Below, piece after piece: positions 32,687 to 41,492 of a stretch of 50,365 nt of DNA. The stretch's first letter is position 1; each line of letters begins with the position of its first letter. The DNA is taken from assembly GCA_037139415.1 (NCBI GenBank), contig JBAXGN010000028.1, positions 1 through 50,365 of the forward strand, given 5' to 3'. Made by a program: the position numbers and the translations under genes. The DNA is from Verrucomicrobiota bacterium. Its GTDB lineage: Bacteria > Verrucomicrobiota > Verrucomicrobiia > Limisphaerales > Fontisphaeraceae. The notes beneath the pieces are model-generated. The model saw only the letters and a list, made by a program, of their open reading frames with translations, was not told where the DNA came from and searched no databases.

Positions 32687-33610
32687 ATGAACAGCCAACG
32701 CATCAGGCTTGCCGTTGGCTCGTTGCTTATCGCCGCAAACCTATCATCACTGTGGGCTGGCTCGATCAACTTGCCCAATGCGTCATTCGAGTCCCCGGTC
32801 ACTGCTTTTGTGACGATCAACTTTGATGCCTGGCAGAAGACCGACAAGCCCGAGGGATATGATGAGAGCGGCGGATTTTTATGGACTCAACTGGTGGGCG
32901 CATTCAAGAACACCGCGTTAGGCAGCGCGGACCACATTCATAATTGCGATGGTGGCCAGGCGATCTGGCTCTTTGCCGTGCCGCAGACCGGATTGTTCCA
33001 GGATTACGACTCCAAAGCCTGGAATGATTCGCTCCCATCGCATTCTTTTAATGCGATATTTGAAGCGGGCAAATCCTATCAGTTAACCGTTGGGGTCATT
33101 GGTGGCGGAGGTGGTATGTTGGAAGGCGCAACGATGGAAATTGCCCTATATTATCGGGATGCTGCCAGCAACATGGTAACGGTGGCGGCGACGTCCGTCA
33201 CCAACTCATTGCTGCTCTTCCCCACCACCACGAATTTCGTAGATATTCAAGCACGTGTCCCCACGGTGAAACCCAGCGACCCCTGGTCAGGCCGACACCT
33301 CGGGGTGCGGATGTTTTCTACTGTTAGTGCTGAGGTTCAGGGTGGGTATTGGGATTTGGATAACGTCCGGCTCAGCTCGATTTGTGACCTCCAGTTGCAC
33401 TCGCCGATGGTAACGAACGGCCAATTCAATCTGCTGCTGCAAAGTGAACCTGGCACACGTTTCGAGTTGCTGCATAGCGCCAATCTTTCAATGCCCATGT
33501 CGAACTGGAGCCGTCTTGGCACGGTGACTAATTCTTCTGGCTCGGTGATTTTTACTGATCCACTCACCAATACAAACCGGCGTTTTTACGGTGCGCGCCA
33601 ACTGCCTTAG
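32687..33610 (+). CDS. Paralogue of the PEP-CTERM protein with a different C-terminus
   Basis: 307 residues from ATG 32687 with a signal peptide (IRLAVGSLLIAANLSSLWAG). The body is homologous to the protein before it: LPNASFESPVTAFVTINFDA and WQKTDKPEGYDESGGFLWTQ line up with the neighbour's LVPNGSFESP.TAYVGINID and SWQKANKP, and GGYWDLDNVRLSS matches GAGYWDMDNVRLV. The PEP-CTERM tail is replaced by a domain of about 80 residues ending in FTDPLTNTNRRFYGARQLP, the short C-terminal domain seen in many secreted verrucomicrobial proteins. It is probably a tandem duplicate that gained another sorting or anchoring tail. Its molecular role is unknown. Confidence 0.8.
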   Translation: MNSQRIRLAVGSLLIAANLSSLWAGSINLPNASFESPVTAFVTINFDAWQKTDKPEGYDESGGFLWTQLVGAFKNTALGSADHIHNCDGGQAIWLFAVPQTGLFQDYDSKAWNDSLPSHSFNAIFEAGKSYQLTVGVIGGGGGMLEGATMEIALYYRDAASNMVTVAATSVTNSLLLFPTTTNFVDIQARVPTVKPSDPWSGRHLGVRMFSTVSAEVQGGYWDLDNVRLSSICDLQLHSPMVTNGQFNLLLQSEPGTRFELLHSANLSMPMSNWSRLGTVTNSSGSVIFTDPLTNTNRRFYGARQLP

Positions 33611-33618
33611 CCGAGATT

Positions 33619-34416
33619 ATGCCCATGCCACCAGCACAAGTCATGCGCCGCTCGCAGGGGTTCACGCTCGTGGAATTGCTTGTGGTGATCGCAATCCTGG
33701 CAATCTTGGCCTCCCTGCTGCTTCCGGCGTTGGCCGCGGCCAAGGCCGCCGGAAAGAAGGCGGCCTGCATTTCCAATCTGCGACAGGTTGGTATTGCCGT
33801 GCGCGTCTATGCCGACGAAAATGAGGGGCTGATGCCGTACGGTCCCAAAGCCTCGGCGTTCACTAGTCCGGCAAGTTTTTATCCCTCCACCGGCGCTCCC
33901 ACGAGTCTGCTCTCACTTCAGAAGGGCACCCCGGTCGGGCTGGGATTGCTACTCGACCACTACTTGGCCGGACAGCCTAAAGTCCTCTTCTGCCCCGGTG
34001 CGGATCAGCCTTTGGATGCGGATACGGAACTCGCCAAAGTCGGCTTCCAACAGGCGCAAGGCAGCTACTATTACCGACATGGTGGCAACACCAAGCTGTT
34101 CGATAATCTCGCGGATACCAACACCCCAGTCTCTCTGAAACTCGATAATCCGGGAACGAACCGTTTGGGGAAAACCATTCGTGCCCTGGCCTTGGACACG
34201 CAGTTCCTTTGTCCCCCTGACTTGGAAGTCTTCAACGTCAAACCTCACACGCATCATCAGCAAACGGCAACCAGCATACTGTTTACCGATGGGCATGTCG
34301 TTTCCCGCCCGAATACGGATGGCCGCTATACGGTGGACCTGACGGATTACGCCGCGCTGCGTGATGCGTTCAATAAAATCCTCCGGGTTTTTGAGCAGGC
34401 GGACACAGAATATTAA
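33619..34416 (+). CDS. Prepilin-type N-terminal cleavage/methylation protein
   Basis: 265 residues. The leader MPMPPAQVMRRSQG is followed by [20 protein letters not shown], a canonical prepilin site with Gly before Phe and Glu at +5. The mature part has ISNLRQVGIAVRVYADENEG and ends with TATSILFTDGHVVSRPN (the 'F.DGH' signature) and a C-terminal helical tail. It is eight bases after the previous stop and five bases before the radical SAM gene, so the gene is in one transcription unit with both. ATG 33643 could be the start. It belongs to the same family as the protein at 13876. Confidence 0.88.
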   Translation: MPMPPAQVMRRSQGFTLVELLVVIAILAILASLLLPALAAAKAAGKKAACISNLRQVGIAVRVYADENEGLMPYGPKASAFTSPASFYPSTGAPTSLLSLQKGTPVGLGLLLDHYLAGQPKVLFCPGADQPLDADTELAKVGFQQAQGSYYYRHGGNTKLFDNLADTNTPVSLKLDNPGTNRLGKTIRALALDTQFLCPPDLEVFNVKPHTHHQQTATSILFTDGHVVSRPNTDGRYTVDLTDYAALRDAFNKILRVFEQADTEY

Positions 34417-34421
34417 AAATC

Positions 34422-35633
34422 ATGAAAAAAGTTGCCAAGCAAGGAGCCAAAAGCCAGCCGGAAACCGCGCGTGGAGTTGATGGTGTGCCAGCCACTTTTG
34501 AATTGGATGAGGCTACGGTGGATGTCCTGGATTTGAAGACATTGCTCATCACGCGCGGGATCAACGTGCCGGAGGAAATTACCCGGCGTTTTGGGAGCAC
34601 GCACCGCATTGCGCCCACCAGTCACCTCTTCGCCTGCAACTGCCTCCTGCTTCCGGGGCGCATTCCCGCGCATATGTTCCATATCGGTCCTTCGGCGGAG
34701 TTCAGTCTGTCGGTCAACGAGGCTGGCCGGCCCTGCCTGATCTATCGGGGCAAATTCGTCACGGAGGTGGATTTCCCACCGGCCACGGGTTTCTATGAGC
34801 AGCAAACCAGCCGGGGCTTTCCCTTCCAATTGATGGCCGTGTTGCAGGGTTTGGATGTGGTCTCCTTCCCCTATCTCTGGCCCTGCCAATTTGCCCTGGG
34901 AGGCATTCCTTGCCACTTCTGCTACCAGGGAAACATCACGCTGGCCATGAAGCAGGCCGGGCAGGCGCTGCCGCCCAATCCCTCGCCTGAGGATGTGGCG
35001 GAAGCGGTGGAGTACTGTGTTCGCCAGGAGCACATCCATGATGTGCAACTGACTGGCGGTTCTGAAGTGGATGCCGGGCGCGGGGAAATGCCGCTGGCGA
35101 CTGAGGTTTTGGCGGCCATCGAGCGACGCGTGGGTTTGGAGAATATTGCGGGAGAAATCTATCTTTACACCAGCGCGCCCAAGGACCCGGCGGCGGTGGA
35201 TGACGTGTTTGCGGCAGGGGCGGATCGTGTGGCGTACGACCTGAACATCTGGGATGAGAACATTTTCAAGCAGGTCTGTCCGGGAATCGCCCGGCATATC
35301 GGCCGGGCACAACAACTTCGCGCCTTGGAGTACGCGGCGAGCAAGCACGGACCCAACAAGGTGTGCAGCGCCTTTGTAGTAGGCTTGGAGCCGCTGGAAA
35401 GTTTGCTGGCGGGGGCCGAGTATGTCGCCCAGCGCGGTATCGTGCCGCTGTTTTCCATTTGGATGCCCCACCACCGTCCCGTGGTGGGTTCCACGACGCC
35501 TCCCGATCTCGATTACTACCGGTGTGCTCGCTGGGGTTTTCTGGAATTATTCGGGAAATACAATTTGAAGCCGCCGGGGGCCTCGGGTCTGAATGTCTGC
35601 ATGTGCCGCGATTTGGCGATGCACTGCCGATAA
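34422..35633 (+). CDS. Radical SAM protein with CX8CX2C motif
   Basis: 403 residues. The cluster cysteines appear to be C155, C164 and C167 in WPCQFALGGIPCHFCYQGNI, so the first gap is eight residues where three is usual. The aromatic residue after the second cysteine (CHFC) and the Gly-rich strand VQLTGGSEVDAGRG fit a radical SAM barrel. IYLYTSAPKD, ADRVAYDLNIWDENIFKQVC and VVGLEPLESLLAGAEYVAQR follow the later barrel strands of biotin-synthase-like enzymes. The N-terminal 140 residues form an extra domain with CNC at 72-74, and the C-terminus holds NVCMCRDLAMHC, which could bind an auxiliary cluster. The substrate is unknown. Position after a prepilin-like gene echoes the other radical SAM locus. 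Confidence 0.82.
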   Translation: MKKVAKQGAKSQPETARGVDGVPATFELDEATVDVLDLKTLLITRGINVPEEITRRFGSTHRIAPTSHLFACNCLLLPGRIPAHMFHIGPSAEFSLSVNEAGRPCLIYRGKFVTEVDFPPATGFYEQQTSRGFPFQLMAVLQGLDVVSFPYLWPCQFALGGIPCHFCYQGNITLAMKQAGQALPPNPSPEDVAEAVEYCVRQEHIHDVQLTGGSEVDAGRGEMPLATEVLAAIERRVGLENIAGEIYLYTSAPKDPAAVDDVFAAGADRVAYDLNIWDENIFKQVCPGIARHIGRAQQLRALEYAASKHGPNKVCSAFVVGLEPLESLLAGAEYVAQRGIVPLFSIWMPHHRPVVGSTTPPDLDYYRCARWGFLELFGKYNLKPPGASGLNVCMCRDLAMHCR

Positions 35634-35651
35634 CTGATAACTGTTCCTGCC

Positions 35652-35767
35652 TCAGTGCGTCACCGTCCATTCCGCCTCTGGCACCAACTCAACCTGCCCC
35701 TCCGCTCCCTTGAGAAATTTGTCGAAAAACTTTTGAATCAATGTCAGGGCGGCGGGTTTGGAACCTT
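35652..35767 (-). pseudogene. C-terminal remnant of an alpha/beta-hydrolase-like gene
   Basis: Between a TAA at about 35765 and a TGA at 35652-35654 the minus strand reads GSKPAALTLIQKFFDKFLKG followed by AEGQVELVPEAEWTVTH. This looks like the last 37 residues of a secreted esterase or peptidase ('ALALIQKFFDK.LKG'). No start or upstream coding sequence remains. The rest of the gap to 35920 holds no gene that I can support. Confidence 0.4.
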
Positions 35768-35920
35768 GTTATGGCTGTACGCATTGCTTGGGGAACCGGC
35801 GGTAGCGATAAAAAGTGATTTTTTCATCTCGCCTTATATGCAGGGAAGGGGTAGAACTAAGTTGTTCAATGGCATTATGGTAAAGTCGCCTGGGTAGTTA
35901 GAAAAGAAAAAAATTAGTTT

Positions 35921-38900
35921 ATGAACCAGAACAAGCTTAATTTCACTTGGCTGCGAATGCTGGCAGGGGTCCTGCTTTTGTCCATGATGGCACCCGCCGC
36001 TTTTGGTCTTCTCCCACCAGCAAAACCACCCATGGCGAATTTCGACAAACGCGTCATTCCCGCTGCTCAGGCAGCAGCGGCGGCATTGCCAGCCACCCAA
36101 GCCGCCAGCTTGGTTAAGCTCGGCGGTGTTGTGCCCGGTCTAAAAGTGGATTTTGCGCCCATTACCGGTTCCCCCAAGGTGATTTCCGCCGCGCAAGGAT
36201 TTTTGACCGGCCCCAATGGACAGGGACAGGCGATTTCACCGGAATCTTTGACGAGCTTCGCCGCCAACGATCCGCACCGCGTCCTCAAAGCCTTTCTGAT
36301 GGAACATCGCCAACTCTTTGGCCATGGGCCGGAAGCGTTGGATCAGGCACGCGTATTGCGGGATTATACGGATGTGCATAACGGGTTGCACACGGTTGTG
36401 TGGGAACAGCAGGTGGATGGAATTCCGATCTTTGAAGGCGTGTTGAAGTCCCACACCACCAAAAATGGGGAGTTAGTCAATGTAGCCAGTCAATTTGTGG
36501 CCGCTCCCGCAGCGGCGGCCGATTTGGGAACCCCCCAACGCGCAATGGTGATTTTGGCACCCCCGGTAACTGCTCGCCAAGCGGTGGTAAGCGCGGTCAG
36601 TACGATTGGCGAGACGCTCGTGGAAGCACAGCTTACGGTGGATCCCGCGAATCCGGCGGTCACCGGAGCGGAGCAGCGCCAAGTGTTTACGGCACCCGGG
36701 CTTAAAGGCCAAACCGTGGTGCAGTTACGTTGGGTGCCGATGGATAAAAATCATCTGCAACTGTGTTGGGATGTGATTTTTATGAGCCGCGCGCGAGGGG
36801 AGATGTTTCGGGTGCTCGTGTCGGTGCAGACGGGCGAAGCGCTGGTGCGGCGTTGCCTGACGGCTTATCTCACGGACGCAACGTACAACGTCTTTACGAG
36901 CGATAGTCCTTCGCCGCTGTCGCCCGGCTATCCAACCCCGGTGACGAACCAACCGCCGTTGGTCTCGCGCACGCTGGTAACCCTGCCGGCGTTAGACACT
37001 AATGCCTCGCCCGCTGGCTGGATAAATGACGGCGGCAACGAAACTTGGGGCAATAATGTGGATGCACATACTGACCGCAACGGCGATGATATACCGGATT
37101 TACCACGGCCGCAAGGCTCGCCCGCCCGGGTTTTTAACTTTCCCATGGACCTGACCACCCAGGACCCAACCAATTACAGTCAGGCGGCGGTCGTACAGTT
37201 GTTTTACCTGTGCAACTGGTACCATGACAAAATGTATGCACTGGGCTTCACCGAAGCTGCCGGTAATTTTCAGAGTAACAACTTCGGACGGGGCGGTTTT
37301 GCCAATGACGCGGTAATGGCCGACGCCCAGGATGGCAGCGGCACCGACAATGCCAACTTCTCCACGCCGCCGGATGGGAATTCAGGGCGGATGCAAATGT
37401 ACCTTTTCACGGGAATGAGCCCGCGCCGGGATGGGGACTTGGATGCGGAAGTTGTGATCCATGAACATACGCATGGTTTAAGTTGGCGGCTGGTGGGGGG
37501 GGGAGACGTATTAGGTGACACCCAGTCTGACGGCATGGGGGAAGGGTGGTCTGATTTCTACGCCATGTCATTGTTGAGCGAGCCCGCCGATGATGTGAAT
37601 GGCAATTATGCCAGCGGCGGCTATGCCAGCTATAAAATTGGCGGGCCCAACGATTTGCAGAACTACTACTTTGGCATCCGGCGCTATCCGTACACAACGG
37701 CGATGGCTCGGAATCCCCTGACTTTCAAGGATATTGATCCGGCCCAAGCCGATTTCTGTTCCTCGCCGGCACCGTATCATACCGGGATGTTTGGTCCCTG
37801 CAATGCCGCCTATGCCGACGAAGTCCATAACGAGGGGGAAGTCTGGTGCGTGACCTTGTGGGAAGCGCGTGCCAATCTCATTAACAAGTATGGCTGGACA
37901 ATTGGCAATCAACTCATCCTGCAACTGGTGACCGATGGCATGAAATTAAGCCCTGCGCACCCCAATTTCCTCCAAGCCCGCGACGCGATAATCCAGGCGG
38001 ACTTGGTGAATAACGGCGGAACGAACCGCTATGAGTTATGGACCGCGTTTGCGAAACGTGGCATGGGCTACAGTGCCACCTCCCCATCCAGTTCGACGGC
38101 CAGTGGCGTGCATGAGAGCTTTGACCTGCCTCCCTTATTTCTACAAATATCGCCCGCCGACGGGTTGGTGAGTCGGGGGCCGGTGGGTGGTCCATTCAGT
38201 CCTTCGACCAAAACCTACACCCTGCTCAACAGTCAAGCGACTCCCATGGCATGGCGGGTCACTTCCACCCAGGCGTGGTTATCCGTGTCGCAAACGAATG
38301 GCATTCTTCCAGCCAACGGGTCCACGTTGCTCACGATCACGGTCAACGCGGCCGCAAATGGTTTGCCCATGGGGATCTACACCAACACGCTGATTTTCAC
38401 CAATAGCCTCGAACCCGACATCCAATCGCGTCCGGTCATTCTCGGGGTGGGTGTTTCCGATAATTACACCGAGTTATTCGATAATGCCACGACCAATGAC
38501 CTGGCTTACACGTCGTACACGTTTACGCCGGATGGCCGCACAAATTATTGGGTTTGCCGCCAGCCGGCGACCGTCTTTCCCACTGATCCCACTGGTGGCA
38601 CGCTGGTTCCTTTGAATGATAACGCCTACGCGCAAGTCACACTCACCGGCACCAACACCGTCGCCATCTACAACCGGCGGACGAATGTCTTTTTCATTGG
38701 CAGCAACGGCTACCTGACCATGAATCGCGGCGATACAAATTCCTTCGAGTCGTTAACCAATCATTTCAGTCTGCCACGTGTTTCAGCCTGTTTCCACGAC
38801 TGGAACCCGCGCAATGGCGGGACGATTTCCTGGAAACAGACGTCCAAATTGGTGGCCGTGACCTTTACCAACGTGTATGAAGCTGGCAGCACGCAAGCGG

Positions 38901-41170
38901 TCAGCTTTCAGATTCAAATGTTCTTCGATGGTCGTATCCGGTTGACCTATCTGAATGTGGGCATTACTGGTGGTCTGGCGGGTCTGTCCGCTGGTCTGGG
39001 GATGCCGAATTTATTCATGAAGAGCGATTTCAGCACGTATGATTCCTGCCAACTGGGCGAGGCGGTCGAAGCCACCAACCTCGTCTGGACCACCGGGGGT
39101 GATGCCTACTGGTTCCCGGAAACCAGCACGACGTTTGATGGTGTGAATGCCGACCAAAGTGGAAAGATTGGCGATGGGCAGCAGAGTTGGATTGAAACCA
39201 CCGTGGTCGGGCCGGCCACCCTGAGCTTCTATTGCAAAGTTTCCTCGGAACTCGGGTTTGATAAACTGCAATTCTACACCAATGGCGCGCCTTATCCCAA
39301 CAACGGCGCGCCGCCCTACCCGCAGTTTGAAATTTCCGGGGAAATTGACTGGCACCAACGCACGTTCGCGCTGGCGCCGGGAACCAATGTGTTGCGCTGG
39401 CGTTATATCAAGGATGGCAGCGGCGCCAGCGGCACGGATGCGGCGTGGCTGGACCAAGTCCAAGTGGCGGTTCCCACCCCCCCGCAGATTACCAGTGTGT
39501 TGACCAATCAATCGGTCATTATCGGCAGCAACGCGACCTTTAGTGTGACCGCGACCGGCACTGCACCCTTGCTTTATCAATGGTACTACAACGGCGCGCC
39601 CATTGGGTATTCCAACGGGCTGTCCATTGCCAATACGTTTGGCGCGGCATTTGGAGGGGTCGCGGCGCTTGGCATTGCCAACGCGCAACCGGCCGATGCG
39701 AAGAACTATTACGTTGTGGTCACCAATCTCTATGGCAGCGCCACCAGCAGTATAGCCACGTTGACGGTGATTCCGCTATTACCCTTGGCGGTGGCGGTGA
39801 ATAACCCGGGTTTGGCGGTGGCCACCGGGGGGGACGCCCCGTGGCTGGGATTGCCGACCATCACCCATGATGGCGTGGCGGCGGCGCAAAGCGGTTTCAT
39901 TGGAGACGCCATGCAATCCTGGATGGAAATAACGGTGGTGGGCCCGAGCCACATCGGGTTCTGGTGGAAGGTCTCCTCGGAAACCAACACTGATTATTTG
40001 GAGTTCACCCTCAATGGCGTGCGCACCAACCTCATCTCCGGCGAAGTGGACTGGACCCGGGTGGGCTATGATGTCCCTGCTGGTACCAACGTAGTGCGCT
40101 GGAACTACGTTAAGAATGGCAGTGTGAGCGCCGGGCAGGATGCCGGGTGGGTGGACCAGATTTTGATTGGCCGTCCGCCCGTCGTGGTGCAGAACCCGCC
40201 ATCACGCCTCACGGTCCCGTTGCATGGCGGCACCAATTTGAGCGTCACGGTGAGCGGCGACCTGCCGATGCAGTATCAATGGTATCTGGATGCGACGGCG
40301 CTCGCCCACGCTACCAACACGCAATTAAGCCTCGCCCAGGTGCAGTATGTTCAAAGTGGACCTTATTCGCTGGTGATCTCGAATACCTATGGGGTGGTGA
40401 CCAGCACGCCGGCGCGCCTGCTCATCCTGCCCCCCGGCCAGATCCATACCAACACGGCGAGTGTGGCCGGAACCATCACGATTCCGAGTGCGGGTCCCGC
40501 GTCGGTTTATCCGTTTACCAACCTGATTGCGGGGGTCACGGGCAGCGTTCAACAAGTGACGCTCACCGTGAGTAATTTGACGCATCCCTACCCGGCGGAT
40601 TTACAGATGTTGTTGGTCAGCCCGACCGGGCAGGCGGTCCTGTTCCTGGCGGGCGGGTCCAACGGCGCGCCGGTTGCGGGAGCGACCTTGACCTTTGATG
40701 ACACGGCGGCCACCGGGGTGCCGGCGCAAAGCGCGATTACCAGCGGAGTGTATCGGCCAACGGTGATCGGGCTGGTGCCGGCCTTGCCGGCCCCAGCGCC
40801 CACGAATGGGTACGCCACCAATTTGGCGGCGTTTACGGGGAGCGACCCCAATGGCGTGTGGAGTTTGTTCATCAATGCTGGCAGCACCAATGGGGCGGCC
40901 GCTGGCAGCGTGGCTGGCTGGAGTTTGAACTTCGTGACGCAACCGGCGGTGATCCCGCCGGCGATCTTCCCGCCGGCGATCACCAGCGGGCAGATATTAT
41001 TCAGCCTGCGGCCCGAGGTGGGCAAAACGGTATATATTGAATACAAGGACAACCTGCAACAGACGCTCTGGCAGGCGTTGACCAACTTCCCGGGGGACGG
41101 CAACCTGCACACCATCAGCAATCTGACCAGCGGTGCGAGCGGACGATTCTTTCGCATGTACCTGCAATAA
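35921..41170 (+). CDS. Giant secreted M36 (fungalysin-like) metalloprotease
   Basis: 1749 residues. A signal peptide (MLAGVLLLSMMAPAAFG) is followed by an FTP-like propeptide region (about 100-320). The M36 zinc protease carries H514-E515-H-T-H518 in EVVIHEHTHGLSWRL and the third-ligand region SDGMGEGWSDFYAMS. A BACON/Ig-like domain (about 745-845) and a sandwich of about 200 residues (YTSYTFTPDGRTNYWVC) come next. From A1051 a 699-residue tail contains two similar jelly-roll-like domains (LVWTTGGDAYWFPETST; VATGGDAPWLGLPTITHDGV), two Ig-like domains (PLLYQWYYNGAP; MQYQWYLDATA), a proprotein-convertase P-domain-like segment (PADLQMLLVSPTGQAVLFLA), and a short C-terminal domain ending GRFFRMYLQ. 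The tail is shared with the M6 protease downstream. It probably acts on extracellular protein or at the cell surface. Confidence 0.92.
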   Translation: MNQNKLNFTWLRMLAGVLLLSMMAPAAFGLLPPAKPPMANFDKRVIPAAQAAAAALPATQAASLVKLGGVVPGLKVDFAPITGSPKVISAAQGFLTGPNGQGQAISPESLTSFAANDPHRVLKAFLMEHRQLFGHGPEALDQARVLRDYTDVHNGLHTVVWEQQVDGIPIFEGVLKSHTTKNGELVNVASQFVAAPAAAADLGTPQRAMVILAPPVTARQAVVSAVSTIGETLVEAQLTVDPANPAVTGAEQRQVFTAPGLKGQTVVQLRWVPMDKNHLQLCWDVIFMSRARGEMFRVLVSVQTGEALVRRCLTAYLTDATYNVFTSDSPSPLSPGYPTPVTNQPPLVSRTLVTLPALDTNASPAGWINDGGNETWGNNVDAHTDRNGDDIPDLPRPQGSPARVFNFPMDLTTQDPTNYSQAAVVQLFYLCNWYHDKMYALGFTEAAGNFQSNNFGRGGFANDAVMADAQDGSGTDNANFSTPPDGNSGRMQMYLFTGMSPRRDGDLDAEVVIHEHTHGLSWRLVGGGDVLGDTQSDGMGEGWSDFYAMSLLSEPADDVNGNYASGGYASYKIGGPNDLQNYYFGIRRYPYTTAMARNPLTFKDIDPAQADFCSSPAPYHTGMFGPCNAAYADEVHNEGEVWCVTLWEARANLINKYGWTIGNQLILQLVTDGMKLSPAHPNFLQARDAIIQADLVNNGGTNRYELWTAFAKRGMGYSATSPSSSTASGVHESFDLPPLFLQISPADGLVSRGPVGGPFSPSTKTYTLLNSQATPMAWRVTSTQAWLSVSQTNGILPANGSTLLTITVNAAANGLPMGIYTNTLIFTNSLEPDIQSRPVILGVGVSDNYTELFDNATTNDLAYTSYTFTPDGRTNYWVCRQPATVFPTDPTGGTLVPLNDNAYAQVTLTGTNTVAIYNRRTNVFFIGSNGYLTMNRGDTNSFESLTNHFSLPRVSACFHDWNPRNGGTISWKQTSKLVAVTFTNVYEAGSTQAVSFQIQMFFDGRIRLTYLNVGITGGLAGLSAGLGMPNLFMKSDFSTYDSCQLGEAVEATNLVWTTGGDAYWFPETSTTFDGVNADQSGKIGDGQQSWIETTVVGPATLSFYCKVSSELGFDKLQFYTNGAPYPNNGAPPYPQFEISGEIDWHQRTFALAPGTNVLRWRYIKDGSGASGTDAAWLDQVQVAVPTPPQITSVLTNQSVIIGSNATFSVTATGTAPLLYQWYYNGAPIGYSNGLSIANTFGAAFGGVAALGIANAQPADAKNYYVVVTNLYGSATSSIATLTVIPLLPLAVAVNNPGLAVATGGDAPWLGLPTITHDGVAAAQSGFIGDAMQSWMEITVVGPSHIGFWWKVSSETNTDYLEFTLNGVRTNLISGEVDWTRVGYDVPAGTNVVRWNYVKNGSVSAGQDAGWVDQILIGRPPVVVQNPPSRLTVPLHGGTNLSVTVSGDLPMQYQWYLDATALAHATNTQLSLAQVQYVQSGPYSLVISNTYGVVTSTPARLLILPPGQIHTNTASVAGTITIPSAGPASVYPFTNLIAGVTGSVQQVTLTVSNLTHPYPADLQMLLVSPTGQAVLFLAGGSNGAPVAGATLTFDDTAATGVPAQSAITSGVYRPTVIGLVPALPAPAPTNGYATNLAAFTGSDPNGVWSLFINAGSTNGAAAGSVAGWSLNFVTQPAVIPPAIFPPAITSGQILFSLRPEVGKTVYIEYKDNLQQTLWQALTNFPGDGNLHTISNLTSGASGRFFRMYLQ
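39071..41170 (+). repeat. Direct repeat, copy 1 (2.1 kb)
   Basis: The last 2100 bases of the M36 gene match 43455-45554 at a constant offset of 4384 bases. The only differences I see are at 41122 (T/C), 41146 (A/G) and 41151 (T/A). Identity starts at codon 1051 and ends at the stop (TAAAG). It is a direct repeat with intact reading frames on both sides. Confidence 0.95.
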
Positions 41171-41492
41171 AGTTGCGGGTTCTTCGCTGTTTTCGGTGGC
41201 GTACTCAGCGGAATCCCGAAGTCCGAATACCGAATCCCGAAAGAAATCCGAAATCCGAGATCCGAAAACAAGCCACCTCCATGAGGGGAGCCACCGACGC
41301 CTGTGGCCGTCGCCGGGCTGGAAAAATGCCGCGTTTCAACGTGAAAAGCGAACCGGCCACCAACCGCGTGCCAGCCATCGGCTTTCGGATTTAGCTGGCC
41401 CCCTATTCCATTCAAAATAGCGAGGAGCCAAAAAAGGCTTGCGGCAAGCCGGAATACATTTTAGGTTGCTGGGCAAGATAAAACGCTTTAAA
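41171..41492. other. Intergenic region with short dispersed repeats
   Basis: No gene is seen. TTCTTCGCTGTTTTCGGTGG at 41180-41199 recurs exactly at 50238-50257. At 41211-41272 a degenerate CCGAA/CCGAG unit occurs about seven times with spacing of 7-13 bases. This is not a CRISPR: units are too short and spacing is irregular. The M6 protease start lies at the end of this stretch. Confidence 0.55.
41211..41272. repeat. Degenerate TCCGAA short repeats
   Basis: Copies such as CCCGAAGT, CCGAATA, CCGAATC, CCCGAAAG, CCGAAAT, CCGAGAT and CCGAAAAC follow each other. It looks like the intergenic 'aatccgaaatccg' repeats common in this kind of genome. Function is unknown. Confidence 0.45.

Noticed and set aside
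41211-41272. Possible CRISPR array
   Set aside because: The repeated unit is only about six bases, spacing is irregular and there are no cas genes.
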